From Gautieria morchelliformis (lineage: Eukaryota; Basidiomycota; Agaricomycetes; Gomphales; Gomphaceae), in contig WHVA01000003.1 in NCBI GenBank assembly GCA_015179125.1, forward strand, positions 470,001 through 534,000: DNA of 64,000 nucleotides. Direction: 5' to 3'. Made by a program: the position numbers and the translations under genes. This document shows positions 23,655-33,985 of the stretch, piece by piece; the stretch's first letter is position 1; each line of letters starts with the position of its first letter. The notes below the pieces were generated by a model. That model was given only the letters and a program-made list of their open reading frames with translations, made no database searches and was not told the origin of the DNA.

Positions 23655-24904
23655 ATGACATACTTGTACTTGTACTGGATGCCTCGCTACCTGCCTGAAC
23701 ACCAAAGGGAGCGTCAAACATACTCTGAAGACCTCCGGAAGCGTGTAATTTACCAACGGTTCATACAGGAGAAGAAGATCGATGACATCGCACTTGATCT
23801 GAACATGTCAAATCGTGTTGTCGAGCACATCCTCCAATTGTGGCATACTACTGGTGAGGTAGTTATGCAGGGACATGGAAAGACGGGAAATAGAAGGAAG
23901 ATTATGACTCCAGAGGAAATGGAGGTAAGCATTTCCACTACAGAGTAAAGATGATCATATTTTCTCACTTTGTATATTACTGTAGTTTCTTCTTCGGCTT
24001 ACAGAGCAGTTCCCTGACCTATACTTGGACGAGATACAAACCATCATGCAGCGCCTGTATGGGATAACAGTTGGAATCAGCACCTTATGGGACACAATGA
24101 CAGTCCTTGGTCTCACCTGCAAAAAGGGATGTTCTAATGCTTCGCCCTCTTCTAGTCTACTCATGCTTTCCACAGCTGTCCAAGGTTGCTGCTGAGCGCA
24201 ATGAAAATTTGTGCACTCTATTTGGTTTCAAAATTGGTCATGAGTCCCCGGAGCATCTTGTGTTTATCGATGAGAGCCATATTGATTGTCACACCACATA
24301 TCGTCTGAATGGATGGGCTCCCAAGGGAAAGAGAGCTTCAGTGAAAGCTAAGTTTGTACGAGGTACTGGGTGAGTGTATATTCCTTTGTGCATCTACTGT
24401 CGATTCATTTGGATTATATAGGTATTCTCTCTTACTGGCCCTTGGTGCAGAGGGTATAATATACTCGGATGTGCGGGGAAGGGGATTATGATTCAGCCTC
24501 GTTTATCCAGTTCATCACCAACCTCATGCCTCATATGAACCCATGGCCTGAGCGCCGCAGTGTGCTTGTCATGGACAATTGCGCTATTCACCATGCAGCA
24601 GAAGTCTCAGAAATTTGCCAGGAGTGGTAAGTCATTTACTGTTGTTTTTTATGTTTCAATGGAGGCTAAGCATTTTAACAGCAGTGTACGGCTATACTAC
24701 TTGCCACCTTATTCACCGGACCTCAACCCAATTGAAGAAGCCTTTTCATCTCTGAAATCTTACCTCAGGCATCATGGGGATACCTTTTGGCAGGTGGTTG
24801 ATGCTAAAGACCAAGGTTCTGTATTATTGTTCTTTCACAGTGCCCTTGCCACCATTACTGCAGATCATTGTGAGGGATGGATGACACATTCAAGGTATTT
24901 GTAA
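23655..24904 (+). pseudogene. IS630/Tc1-mariner-type transposase with introns, probably inactive
   Basis: Exon 1 (23655-23924) is an N-terminal helix-turn-helix region (YSEDLRKRVIYQ, DIALDLNMSNRVVEHIL). Further exons are at 23986-24126, 24176-24369 and from 24422. The DDE triad is seen as LVFIDESH (near 24,262), VLVMDNCAIHH (near 24,565) and YSPDLNPIEEAFSSLK (near 24,710). These enzymes cut and paste at TA. Two faults: the donor after exon 2 reads GG instead of GT (24,127), and an extra base in a G-rich run near 24,470-24,480 shifts the frame before GDYDSASF. Introns near 24,630-24,690 and 24,793-24,840 have normal borders. I could not find the terminal inverted repeats. Such intron-bearing copies are common in Agaricomycetes. 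Confidence 0.82.
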
Positions 24905-25475
24905 AAATAAGTATCCTGCTGTAGAAACATTGTGACAATATTTGTTGTTATAATGTGTAACTGTACAGCATACTTGTTATATGATGCTTTATGTGATGGT
25001 GCAATGAATAGTGTGTTTGTCAGCTCAGTATTTGTGCTAGGATAGATTAGCAAGGATTATCAGGGGATGTCCTCCTCTCCAGTTCTGCTTCTGCTTCCCA
25101 TCTGGCCACTTCTGCTCTCAGAGCAGTATGTTCATGAAGACAACATACCAACATGGGTCTCATGGCCCCCACATAGCCTCCAGCCCCTCCAGACCAGAAC
25201 TGAGGTGTCTGCGTTGCTGGTAATGCACCTAGGTGCTGCTGGTATGGCTAAGTACGCCGCCATGAGGAGCAACCACACGGTAAAGCTACCCACATGAGGT
25301 GATGAAGAAGGTGTGGCAGTAAGACTGTTGACAAAAGCAGAAAATATGCCAACACCGCATGCTGTGGTACACAAATCACCTGACACAAGGAAGACAACAC
25401 GACATGTTCATCCAAAAAAGGCAGAAACCACCCATACATGTAATACGTACTGATTATGTCCAGGATCACTGACCC
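24905..25475. other. Intergenic, nothing recognised
   Basis: May include the 3' end of the transposon. The open frames are short and lack motifs. Confidence 0.35.
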
Positions 25476-25479
25476 ATGG

Positions 25480-25902
25480 TGGATGCTCACAACCTTTTAT
25501 TACCCGTAGCTTCACCCATTTTATTCTCAGATTATAGAAAAGAAGAGGGTGAAAATACATGGCAATCTTATTGTTGGGATATAAATAAATTTTCTTTTGT
25601 CCCTCCCCGAGCAGCAGCTCCGCCGACAAGAACACCTCTTCTATTTTTACGCCTCTTCTTATTTTTTCTACCCACTTTTAATATACACTATATCATTATA
25701 ACTATTCATATATATTACAAATATCTAGACAACTACTATTACTCTATATGGTAGTCTAATACTCTCTCATTATAACTAGTCATACTAATACTCCTACTCA
25801 TATCTGTTACAAGTATCTCTCCAAGTATCTGTTACTCTATCTTGTAGTCTAATACTCTCTCATATGTATCTATATATCTTCGAGATGTTTAAGTATATAC
25901 AG
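25480..25902 (+). repeat. AT-rich dispersed repeat, copy B (3'-truncated)
   Basis: Same family as copies A (8,896-9,452) and C (42,333-42,866). It matches from the start (atgctcacaacc) through the GC box to gtttaagtatatacag, then stops exactly where the duplicated ATG13-like block begins at 25,903. The last 140 bp of the family are missing. Confidence 0.82.
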
Positions 25903-27520
25903 CGTCCCTAATCCATGCTTCTCGTTGGCCTTTTATTATTGACTATACTTATGAGGTCCGATGGGAAGGAGGATGAACGCGAGCGCCCGGATACGAGGTC
26001 CAGAAATATATCATATGCGGTAGTGTTCGCGGGCTAGAGGCCCGCTCGGTGTGTGCGCGCCGTCTGGTCGGGCTCGCCGTCCCATCTTGCTTCTGCGTCC
26101 CTGGCCCCGGCCCTGGCTCCTTCCCTTACCCGCCCTCTGGTCCCGTACCCGGCCTATATCCGCATGGGACGTCCGCCCCCTCCCCGGCATCGCAAGCATC
26201 CGCAGCCCTCACGTCCCTTCATCAACACGAACTTCACACGTTCAAGAGCGCCATCCTCTCCTCCGGGGCACTGGGCTCGCCCTCCTTCCACTCCCCGCAT
26301 TCTCCGTCCTTCCTGCCATTCCCTTCTGTGCAATCACAGCACTCGCCGTCCGCCAGCCTGCGCCATTCCCTTCTTAGCGGATCTGGGTCTGCGTCGACGG
26401 CCGCCGTGACGGGTGGCGGAGCCTCCCCAAGCGTCCCATCTCGGCGGCGGCTGGGGTGTTATCGTGCTACATATCCCCCCGTATCGCCCATCACGACAGA
26501 CCGGCCCCTCCTGTCCCTTACATCATCATCCATGCACGTGGCTGCGCATACACCCCGCCCCTCCCTGCCCACAGGAAAGCGGTACTCAAACAGCTTTGGA
26601 CATCGGTATGCTGCGCCGGCGTCGGGGGCGAGGGCTGCGTCTGGCGTGGGCGGGAGCGACGGGAGTTCGGGGACTTCTTGCCCTGGGAGCTCGAGATGCT
26701 CACTGAGGAGAAGGGGCAGGAGAGGGAGAGGATGTATAGCGGGGCGGGGGGACAGGCACGGTGGTGGGAGGCCTTCTGTAAGTCTTGGTTTGCGTGTTTT
26801 CTTTTATTCCATTCTTTCAAGAGTATACACGCTGGCGTGCACTGGGTTCTTTCGCGTTTCGTGCTATTACTCGCTCTACTGTATTCAAGCAGCCTTTCCT
26901 CGTGCTCGCTGTCAATTACTTTTACTCATATTTTCTGTCCCCGCCTTCCCCAACATACCCCTTCTGGCCTTCCCCCTGCCAGGGGCAGCCGCATCCCCCT
27001 TCGCGTCTGTCTTCCCCTATCCACTAGTCGCATACTGATCCCCTTCAACCACAGCCCAAGCCCGCCTCGCCCGCCTGCCTCACCAGCACGACAGACGACG
27101 ACGAGCTCTCCCCGTTTGTGCAGGCCACCGACCGGCGGGTTATGCTTGGGGGGCGGAGCAGGTGGCTGTGGAAGCAGGAGCGAGAAGAATTGGGTGAGAG
27201 GGGATGGGAGGGCGAGCGGGACTCTACATCTGAGCCTGCAGAGGGAGAGGGTGGGTGCAAGGGGGAGTAGAAGGCAGCGATGGCGCGGATCGGGAGCAAG
27301 ACACGGTGGTGGAGAATGGGACGCGGAGGCAGCGCCACCCCCGCTCTATGCCAGCTCTCCGCGCGGCGCCTCGTGGCCTTCACATTTCCCTTACCCCGGC
27401 ACACCGCACCTCCGGCCCTCATCCCCACCCCATCATCACTTTCACACCCCTCACCCCGTGCCTCACCGCCGACATTCACGTTCCATGGGCATGTCGATGC
27501 GCAGCTCTGCCGCCTGAATG
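25903..27520 (+). pseudogene. ATG13: Duplicated block, copy 2, with longer ATG13-derived pseudogene
   Basis: After the shared non-coding head, coding-like sequence runs from about 26,060: FKSAILSSGALGSPS, QHSPSASLRHSLLSG, TGGGASPS, then GKRYSNSFGHRYAAP near 26,575 and, after a GTAAGT...CCACAG gap (about 26,778-27,050), TTDDDELSPFVQATDRR near 27,085. The KRYSxSFGHRY and TDDDExSxFV motifs are typical of the C-terminal disordered region of fungal Atg13, the scaffold of the Atg1 autophagy-initiation kinase complex. There is no HORMA domain, no start and no single open frame, so this is a captured or duplicated fragment. The functional gene must lie elsewhere. Only the first part is shared with copy 1. 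Confidence 0.6.
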
Positions 27521-27539
27521 ACTCGTTTTGGAGTAGTGT

Positions 27540-27899
27540 GCACAATACACCATCTTACGCAAGTTGGGTACTCATCTGTGTGGCTTGCTGTAGATAACTT
27601 GTAAGTGACGCATATAATAACTCAAAAACTCCCTGGGCTCTCGTGCACATTTTTCAGGCTTAAAAAATATGTTGTGATGAAAACTTGATATTCACCTCTG
27701 CATTCAGAAATACGGTGTGGAGCATGCAAGTCCATCTCGGGCGCACATACTGACTATGCTGCGTCACTTTGAACACTGGCCCGAATGGCGTGCACTTGTG
27801 TATGTTGTTTGATCTTGGATGTTACTTACCCTGGTTGACGTATGGTATGTTCGCTTCCGATTTGGCTGGCCGGTGAGAACTTGCCTCACAATCTTCAGC
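27540..27899. other. Intergenic upstream of the AT-hook gene
   Basis: No coding signal or repeat recognised. It should hold the promoter of the gene starting at 27,900. Confidence 0.35.
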
Positions 27900-28748
27900 A
27901 TGCCAGTGCGCGCACGTAGAAAGGCCCCATCTCCCCGAGAACCTCATGCGCCAGCGCCTGCTCCTTCCGACGATGGCTCCGATGAGAACCTCGAACACAA
28001 GGTGGCTTTGCATTCTCAGGGGCAGCGTAAAGTGTGCCACTGACCTGTATAACAAGCTGAGCCTTAGGCAAAAGGTTGTTGCCAAGCATCCAGTGAAGAC
28101 AAGAGGTCCGGGTCGACCCAGAACAGCCCGGACCTCAGACAATGGAGGCTTTGAGATTGGCCCAGCAGAAAACCATTCGACAGTTGGTGACACGAGTGAT
28201 ATCGATGACCACGACAAGCTGTTTGATCTGGGCAAAGGCAAAGGTATGAATTTTCTCGGTCTCGGAGGTGACAGGGACGGCCAGAACGAACGAGTCTAAC
28301 GAACAGCTCAGAAAATATTCTTTACACTAGGGATTTGTCCATCATAGGGAATCTGAAGTGGAAATTCGATTCCCTGCTATCGGATGTCAGGAGCGCCGCA
28401 GCACCCTTAGGACATATACTATACAGCATGCCATCTTGCATGTTTCCGCCCACAGTCTTTAATGGTCAAGCCAGGCTACTCTCCGATCCAAGACACAGGA
28501 ACGGTGCGCCATCTCAATTCACAGACATCATCGACTGGGAACATGATCATACCGCTCATCTATACTTCCTCTATGAATACCCGATGGGATGTTCATCAAG
28601 GGACAGTAACTGCGAAAGGCGGCCTATGCGACCAACCCTATCGTTCAGCTGTATTTCTTTCGAGAACTGTATGCTCAGTTTCCGCGATGTTGGGGCATAT
28701 GGAACCAAGGGGATGCATAAAGGCCAAGTGTTCGACGCTGAATACTGA
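27900..28748 (+). CDS. Hypothetical three-exon AT-hook protein
   Basis: Exons 27900-28001, 28057-28243 and 28312-28748 join in phase through GT-AG introns (55 and 68 nt) to give 241 aa ending at TGA. The basic N-terminus starts MPVRARRKAPSPREPHAP, an acidic patch SDDGSDE follows, and exon 2 has an AT-hook-like TRGPGRPRTART, then an acidic stretch (DTSDIDDHDK). Exon 3 (LSIIGNLKWKFDSLLSDVRS...) is mixed and matches no domain I know. The modular charge pattern suggests a nuclear DNA-binding protein, but that is inference. The start is chosen because it is an ATG followed at once by the basic run and puts the first intron in phase. It could also be a gene remnant carried in this repeat-rich area. 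Confidence 0.5.
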
Positions 28749-28749
28749 A

Positions 28750-29190
28750 GTTTAATATGGCTTATCTTGGTCGGGTGTATTGCCAGACCTCGCGTTGGAA
28801 TATAGTGAGGAAAACAAACCCACTTGCAGGTCCAAGTCCCGCTTGGAGCTGTCTGTTCTTTCTCGTAGGTTCTTCAGTTCCTATATAAAAATGTCATTCG
28901 GTGTCAAATGTGATCACTGGCCACCTCCGCCCAGCAGAATGTAGGAGAACCGCTTACAGGCATACAAATGCTACATAGGGTATGTACCTTCATAAAATGT
29001 TACGACCGTGCATTTCCAATTTCCGACCCTCAGTTCCGCACACATTCCGCCCCTCCGATAATTCCAACATTCCGCCCCTTGTTCTACTCGGATAGCCGCC
29101 AGACGCCCGCGGTATCAAATGTGTACAGCCCACTGTAAAATACATGTCCAGCCCATTGTAAATATGTATGTAGCTAGGCTGTATATACAA
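28750..29190. other. Intergenic, nothing recognised
   Basis: Leads into the palindromic satellite. No gene or repeat recognised. Confidence 0.4.
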
Positions 29191-30170
29191 ATATATGGTT
29201 CACGTGCACCGTACGCCCTCTGCACCTACTGCACGTACGGTGCACTCAAACCATATGCCCTCCCCACGTGCGGTTCACGTCCACCGTCCCGCCGTATGCG
29301 CGTACGGTGGACAGGCACCGTACGCCCTGCCGACGTATGGCGCACTTGAACCGTACGCCCCCTCGCCGCCGTATGCACGTACAATGCACAGGAACCGACT
29401 GCCCCCTGCACGTACCGTTCACGTGCACCGTCCGCCGTATGCACGTATGGTGCACAGGCACTGTGTGCCCTCCCGACGTACTGTGCACTCGAACCGTACG
29501 CCATCTCCACGTACGGTGCACGTCCACCATCCAGCTGCATGCACGTACGGTTCGCATGCACCGTCCGTCCCGCCGCATGCACGTACGGTTTACGTCCACC
29601 GTACGTGCATACAGCGGACGGTGCACGTCCACCATCCCGCCGCATGCACGTACCGGTTCGTGTGCACTGTCCGCTGTACGCACGTACGGTGCACGTGCAC
29701 CGTCCCGCCGCATGCACGTACGGTTCACGTCTACCGTCCACCATCCCGCCGCATGCATGTACGGTTCGAGTGCACCGTCCGCTGTACGCACGTACGGTGT
29801 ACGTGCACCGTCCAGCCGCATGCACGTACGGTTCGCGTGCACCGTCCGCCATCCCCATGTACGGTGCACGTGCACCATCCCGCCGCATGCACGTACGGCT
29901 CACATGCACCGTCCGCCCTCTGCATGTCCGGTTCACGTGCACGTGCGCCACCAGCCGTCTCTGCGGGAAAATTGGTTGTTCAGGACGAGGTCACCAAAAG
30001 CTGGAGTATAGCATGCACCATCCTCTTTCCATTCACGGATGGTGAAGGGTGTACAGCAACCGTAAGCCCTCTCCCTGCACGGTTCACGTGGACGGTCCGC
30101 CCTCTGCACGTCCGGCGCACAGGAACCGTACACCGTCGTCGCCACGTACGGTTCACGTGTGCCACAAGCC
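29190..30170. repeat. Palindromic-unit satellite (ACGGTxCACGTGCACCGT family)
   Basis: About 1 kb of degenerate short units such as GCATGCACGTACGGTTCACG followed by TGCACCGTCC. The core is nearly its own reverse complement, and GCATGC, CACGTG and GTAC palindromes recur. A unique-looking 90-bp segment (29,965-30,055) interrupts it. Lack of stop-type triplets in the unit leaves frames open on both strands for over 200 codons; these are not genes. A small outlier lies at about 31,500-31,630. Confidence 0.85.
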
Positions 30171-30270
30171 GTCTCTGTGGGTAATTCAGTTAAGGTCTCC
30201 AAAAGGTGGAGTATAGCACACACCATCCTTTCCACTCTCAAATGCTGAAGGGTGCACAACATATGGCGCT
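29965..30270 (+). repeat. Diverged direct duplication around the satellite end
   Basis: A segment like aaaagctggagtatagcatg, continuing caccatcctctttcc and gatggtgaagggtgtaca (near 29,995-30,055), recurs near 30,195-30,260. Satellite units lie between the two copies. Confidence 0.6.
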
Positions 30271-30309
30271 CCTTCACAGCTGTCATCCATGTCTCTCAAG
30301 TGAGTTGGC

Positions 30310-30480
30310 ACTCACATCCAGCCGGATGGCCATGAAAGTCGTCGTGGGAGAAGCAACAAGCATGCAACGGTGTGTCGTGGGCACCTCACGTGACGAGTAT
30401 GCAACGCGCGTTGTGGGCATGTCACGTGACACCATGGAGAACCAAGCAACAATGCCTGCAACGGGTCGTGGGCACGTCAC
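30310..30480 (+). repeat. Imperfect tandem repeat with CACGTGAC motifs
   Basis: Three units of roughly 50-60 bp share gtgggca(c/t)(c/g)tcacgtgac-like sequence. CACGTG is an E-box core, but the repetition is the only evidence for meaning. Confidence 0.4.
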
Positions 30481-30735
30481 TTGAATACATACAGACTGAT
30501 CCAACTGGTCATAAACTGCCACTCCAAATAATCTCCCTATGACTCCTGATTCATAAGGAAAGAAAGGCCCTGGTTCAGGTTACAACATTCTGCATGCAGG
30601 CATTCAGATTGTAAGGAATGAGAGAACTGTGGCAGGTTCACATGGATGCAATAAGGCAGTATAGGGGTGCTGTTCTCCTATGGCTTGTACATAAACACTA
30701 TTACATGCTAGCTGAGATGGCCATTCTTTGTCTTT

Positions 30736-31040
30736 TCAGGCAGTTCCATACAGAAATGAAGACATGGGTGTATACGACATAACGATAGCATGTGATTGGG
30801 ACATGTAGCTGACGAACTTATGGATGCAGTGCAATCCACTATTGCCACACTCTACAGCACTTGTGTTGATCTGGGCAAGCCATGGATCCAGGGTGGCATA
30901 AGTTGAAAAAAAGGATGCGGGTGAACATTTGGTGTGCCCCCGGGCATGAAAGTCATCAACGGCAAACAATGTGTCTGCAAAAAATTCAGGTTTGAGCAGT
31001 ACTAGCAAAGCCCCGCTGGAATAAGAGTGATGTGGATACC
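30736..31040 (-). pseudogene. KDZ (Kyakuja-Dileera-Zisupton) transposase fragment
   Basis: The minus strand encodes AVDDFHARGHTKCSPASFFS, LDPWLAQINTSAVECGNSGL and FVSYMSQSHAIV. This fits the KDZ transposase core of Agaricomycetes, where D-x-FH-x-x-x-H-x-x-C and N(S/T)S-x-x-E-x-x-NS are conserved. Only about 90 residues remain; the N-terminal CxC region and the C-terminus are not recognisable around it. A fragment of a large cut-and-paste DNA transposon. Confidence 0.75.
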
Positions 31041-31349
31041 ACAGACACCTGGTGGATCACGTGACAAGTGCATAATCGGCGGGACCTTCAGTGACCGTGG
31101 ATACCTGCCTGTCAGGTTATTCCTCACATGCCTACCCATGGTATTGATTGGCATAGCAGACATCACACTCACGCACCACATTGATCTACAGTATCACCTT
31201 ATTGCCCAGGAAGCACAGGGGCAACTAGAGAGAAAGGAGCTGGACCACCTGTCAAGCACGGGAAATACAAAGCGTCCTCCACATGATGTCGTTGACAGAC
31301 TAGCATTTCACTCGTGGGTGGAATGGACTGCGTGCCCTATTATTTGACC

Positions 31350-31855
31350 CATGTATGCTGAAACATGGAATGTCAGCGGGTGAGTGTGCAGCTTTCTCAA
31401 GGTTCATGAGATCAGGTGCTGATGAAAAGGACCCATTTGCTCTGCGACAACATGAACATAGGTGGGGAAGCTTGCATGTGTTCGGTCCAAGTGCACCATA
31501 GGTGGAGAGCTATGGTTCGCGGATGTGCAGGACAGTGCGCAGGAACCGTAAGTACCACATATGGTGGACAGTGCACCTGCGCCGTACGCGCAGAGGTCGG
31601 ATGGTCCCTGTGCACCGTACGTTTACGGGTGTGTATGTGTGTCCTGGGGTGCTCAGGATGAACTTGGATAGGCTTGGATAGGTGTGCATGTGTGCCTCAG
31701 CTCGGATTGGACTTGGATATAGAAAGTGAGTGGAGAGATATTGAAATAGTTGTGAAATAGTTATAGAGGGTGTTATGAGTCATTAGGCACATGCCTGAAG
31801 TCGTGAAATAGATCAAGTGAAAATTATATCCATGGCTGTTAAACCTGTCCTCATG
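31350..31855. other. Intergenic with a satellite relic
   Basis: Contains a few units resembling the 29-kb palindromic satellite (31,500-31,630, with cgcaggaaccgtaag and tgtgcaccgtacg). Nothing else recognised. Confidence 0.45.
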
Positions 31856-32150
31856 ACACTTTCATTCCTTACAAAAATGAATCTACACTTTACAGACACG
31901 TGTTGCAACCCAAACTAGGTTCTTTCATTCCTTACCAAAATAAATACACACATTCAGACACTGGTCAGATGAATACATGCATGCAGACATGTGTCGGAAC
32001 CAGAACCAGGTTCTTTCATTCCTTACCAAAATGAAAACACACATGCAGACACTGGTCAGAACCCAAACCAGGTTCTTTAATTCCTTACAAACTGATTACA
32101 CACTTTGAGACATGTGTCACAACCAGAACTAGTTTCTTTCATTCCTTCAC
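31855..32150 (+). repeat. Tandem array with TTCTTTCATTCCTTACCAAA unit
   Basis: Five diverged units, roughly 55-95 bp apart, each start near ttctttcattccttac and carry acacattcagacactggtca-like and ccagaaccaggt-like parts. Confidence 0.75.
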
Positions 32151-32456
32151 CTGGGAATAGTCAAAACTTAATTATACTTCTTAATTACACTCCCAGCGCC
32201 TTCCTGGCTACATATCTTGGCAGATCCTTCAGCTTGAAAGATACACAAAGAGTATCGGCATGTTCCCGTCAGAGGTGAGCGTCCGCTGTCTCCAGCACCT
32301 GCCATGCATGACCTGCTCCTGCCGAGATCGTCTCGCACAAGTGGCAGAAGCTGGTGCATGCCCCCACATTCTGGCATGCACACTGCCTCGCACTCGCTCG
32401 CCTGGCCAGCCCAATGAATGGAAGATGCTCTACAAAAGCCTGTTCCACTGTGAGCG

Positions 32457-33985
32457 GGATGTCATGACCCGTCTATTTCCCTTACCTCACTGTCTCTACG
32501 ATCCCCCTCCTCGCTCCTCCTGCAGCTTCACCTGAGTTTGCCCTACCCTTCAACCACTCCTCCCATATGTTCGCTCCATTCGCTCTTCGCCCCATTTGCC
32601 GAATGACCATTCGCTGCTCGCATCATTCGCCAGCAGGAACGCCATCAAACACGATCAACATCCTCTACCCAGCGTGATGGGGGCAATGAGGACTATGGCG
32701 CGTGATATATCAGATGCTCACATGAACTTGCTACCATTCAACCTACTAGTAGACAAGTGTCATGACCCGTCTGTTTCTTATGCCCAGCAACCTCGTCACT
32801 CCACTTTTATATTCTCCCTGTTCGCTCCTTTCTGAATTCGCTGAACGTTTATTCGCTTCCCACGTCATTCATACATAGCCACGCCATCAAAAGCATGATC
32901 ATCGCCCTCCCCCTGGCTCGATGGTTCATCACGGGTCCTATCACCTGCCCGGCTTAAACCCTGTCGGGTGTTCCTATAATCAGATGATGTGACTGGTTTA
33001 TTTCCTGTACCCAGCTACCCCTATTGTCCCTTCCCCCAGTCCTCCTCTATGGTCGCGCGGGTTCACCCTCCCCTCAGGCCATGCTTCTTCTATGATCATT
33101 CCATTAGCCCTTTGTTGCAGTTTCCGAACAACCATTCTCTGCTCTCATCATTCACCAGCAGGCACACCATCAAACACGATTGACATCCCTTACCCAGCTT
33201 GATGGTTCATCACTGGTCCCATCACCTTCCCAATCCAACCCCTTTAGGTGTTCATATGGCCGGAATGCATTCGTGGGACGTCCTGTCCGTAGATTGTGTG
33301 GGATCAACCCAGCAGACAAAGTGTCCGTGCAGGCCGGCGTATATGCGGGTCCCAAGGTGTGTTTTCATACATAAGTACCTTTGTCCCCTTTCCTTCCTGT
33401 CGTTTCATATTCACACTCCTCTTTCATTATATTGTGTCTGTGTTCCATCTATTCTGTATCATGACTGCGCACCCCTATCCAACCCTGACTCCAGACGGCC
33501 TCTTTCCTATTCACTGGTATCATACGAGCATTAGATATAAATAGTTAACATTCACATGTACATTCCCCAGTTCAATTATCATATGTCTATCTTGTGCAAA
33601 ACTTGACCTCGCTGTGACTAGCATCTTGAGCCCTCTCCTGTAGATTTATATCTTCGACCAGGGGAAGACTTAAGCACCACTGGTGAGTTTTGATACTGCA
33701 CCTTCATTACCTTAGCCTTCGAACTATTATCTGCGCTGTCGGTGAAGGGCTCCGAAGGAGCACCTACACCGGCAAAAGGATTGTTGCTACTTAGACAACC
33801 TTTCCTTGACACCTTGCATGTTACATCGTCAAGTGCCACGGGCTATTTCACTATGACTGTAGATAGGGTGAGCCCCGTTCGGGCAGCCCTCTTATCTTCT
33901 GAACATTCATTGGTTCACCTTATTCGCCGAACGGCACACTTATTCACACAAGTTATTCGGGAATTCACTGTGTTCACTAATACAT
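32457..33985 (+). mobile_element. Nested LTR-like tract (retroelement fossil)
   Basis: Several stacked, partly repeated segments have heads like TGTCATGACCCGTCT (about 32,459 and 32,757; a diverged third near 32,985) and shared bodies (gccatcaaacacgatcaaca and relatives at 32,641 and 33,163). The right part matches the minus-strand tract at 7,139-8,360. It ends just before Ty3-type protease sequence, so it may be the upstream terminal region of that element or an older LTR cluster. Confidence 0.5.
32679..32758 (+). mobile_element. 80-bp LINE ORF2 fragment inside the LTR-like tract
   Basis: This segment encodes MRTMARDISDAHMNLLPFNL, matching MRTTASDILDAYANLLPFQL in the ORF2 of the LINE at 11,197 (15,709-15,790). 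It is an internal piece with no poly-A, so simple target-primed insertion does not explain it. Confidence 0.7.

Noticed and set aside
29195-30184. Frames of 329, 247, 241 and 210 codons on both strands
   Set aside because: They are all products of the short repeat unit, which lacks stop triplets. Composition repeats in every frame and there is no start context or domain.
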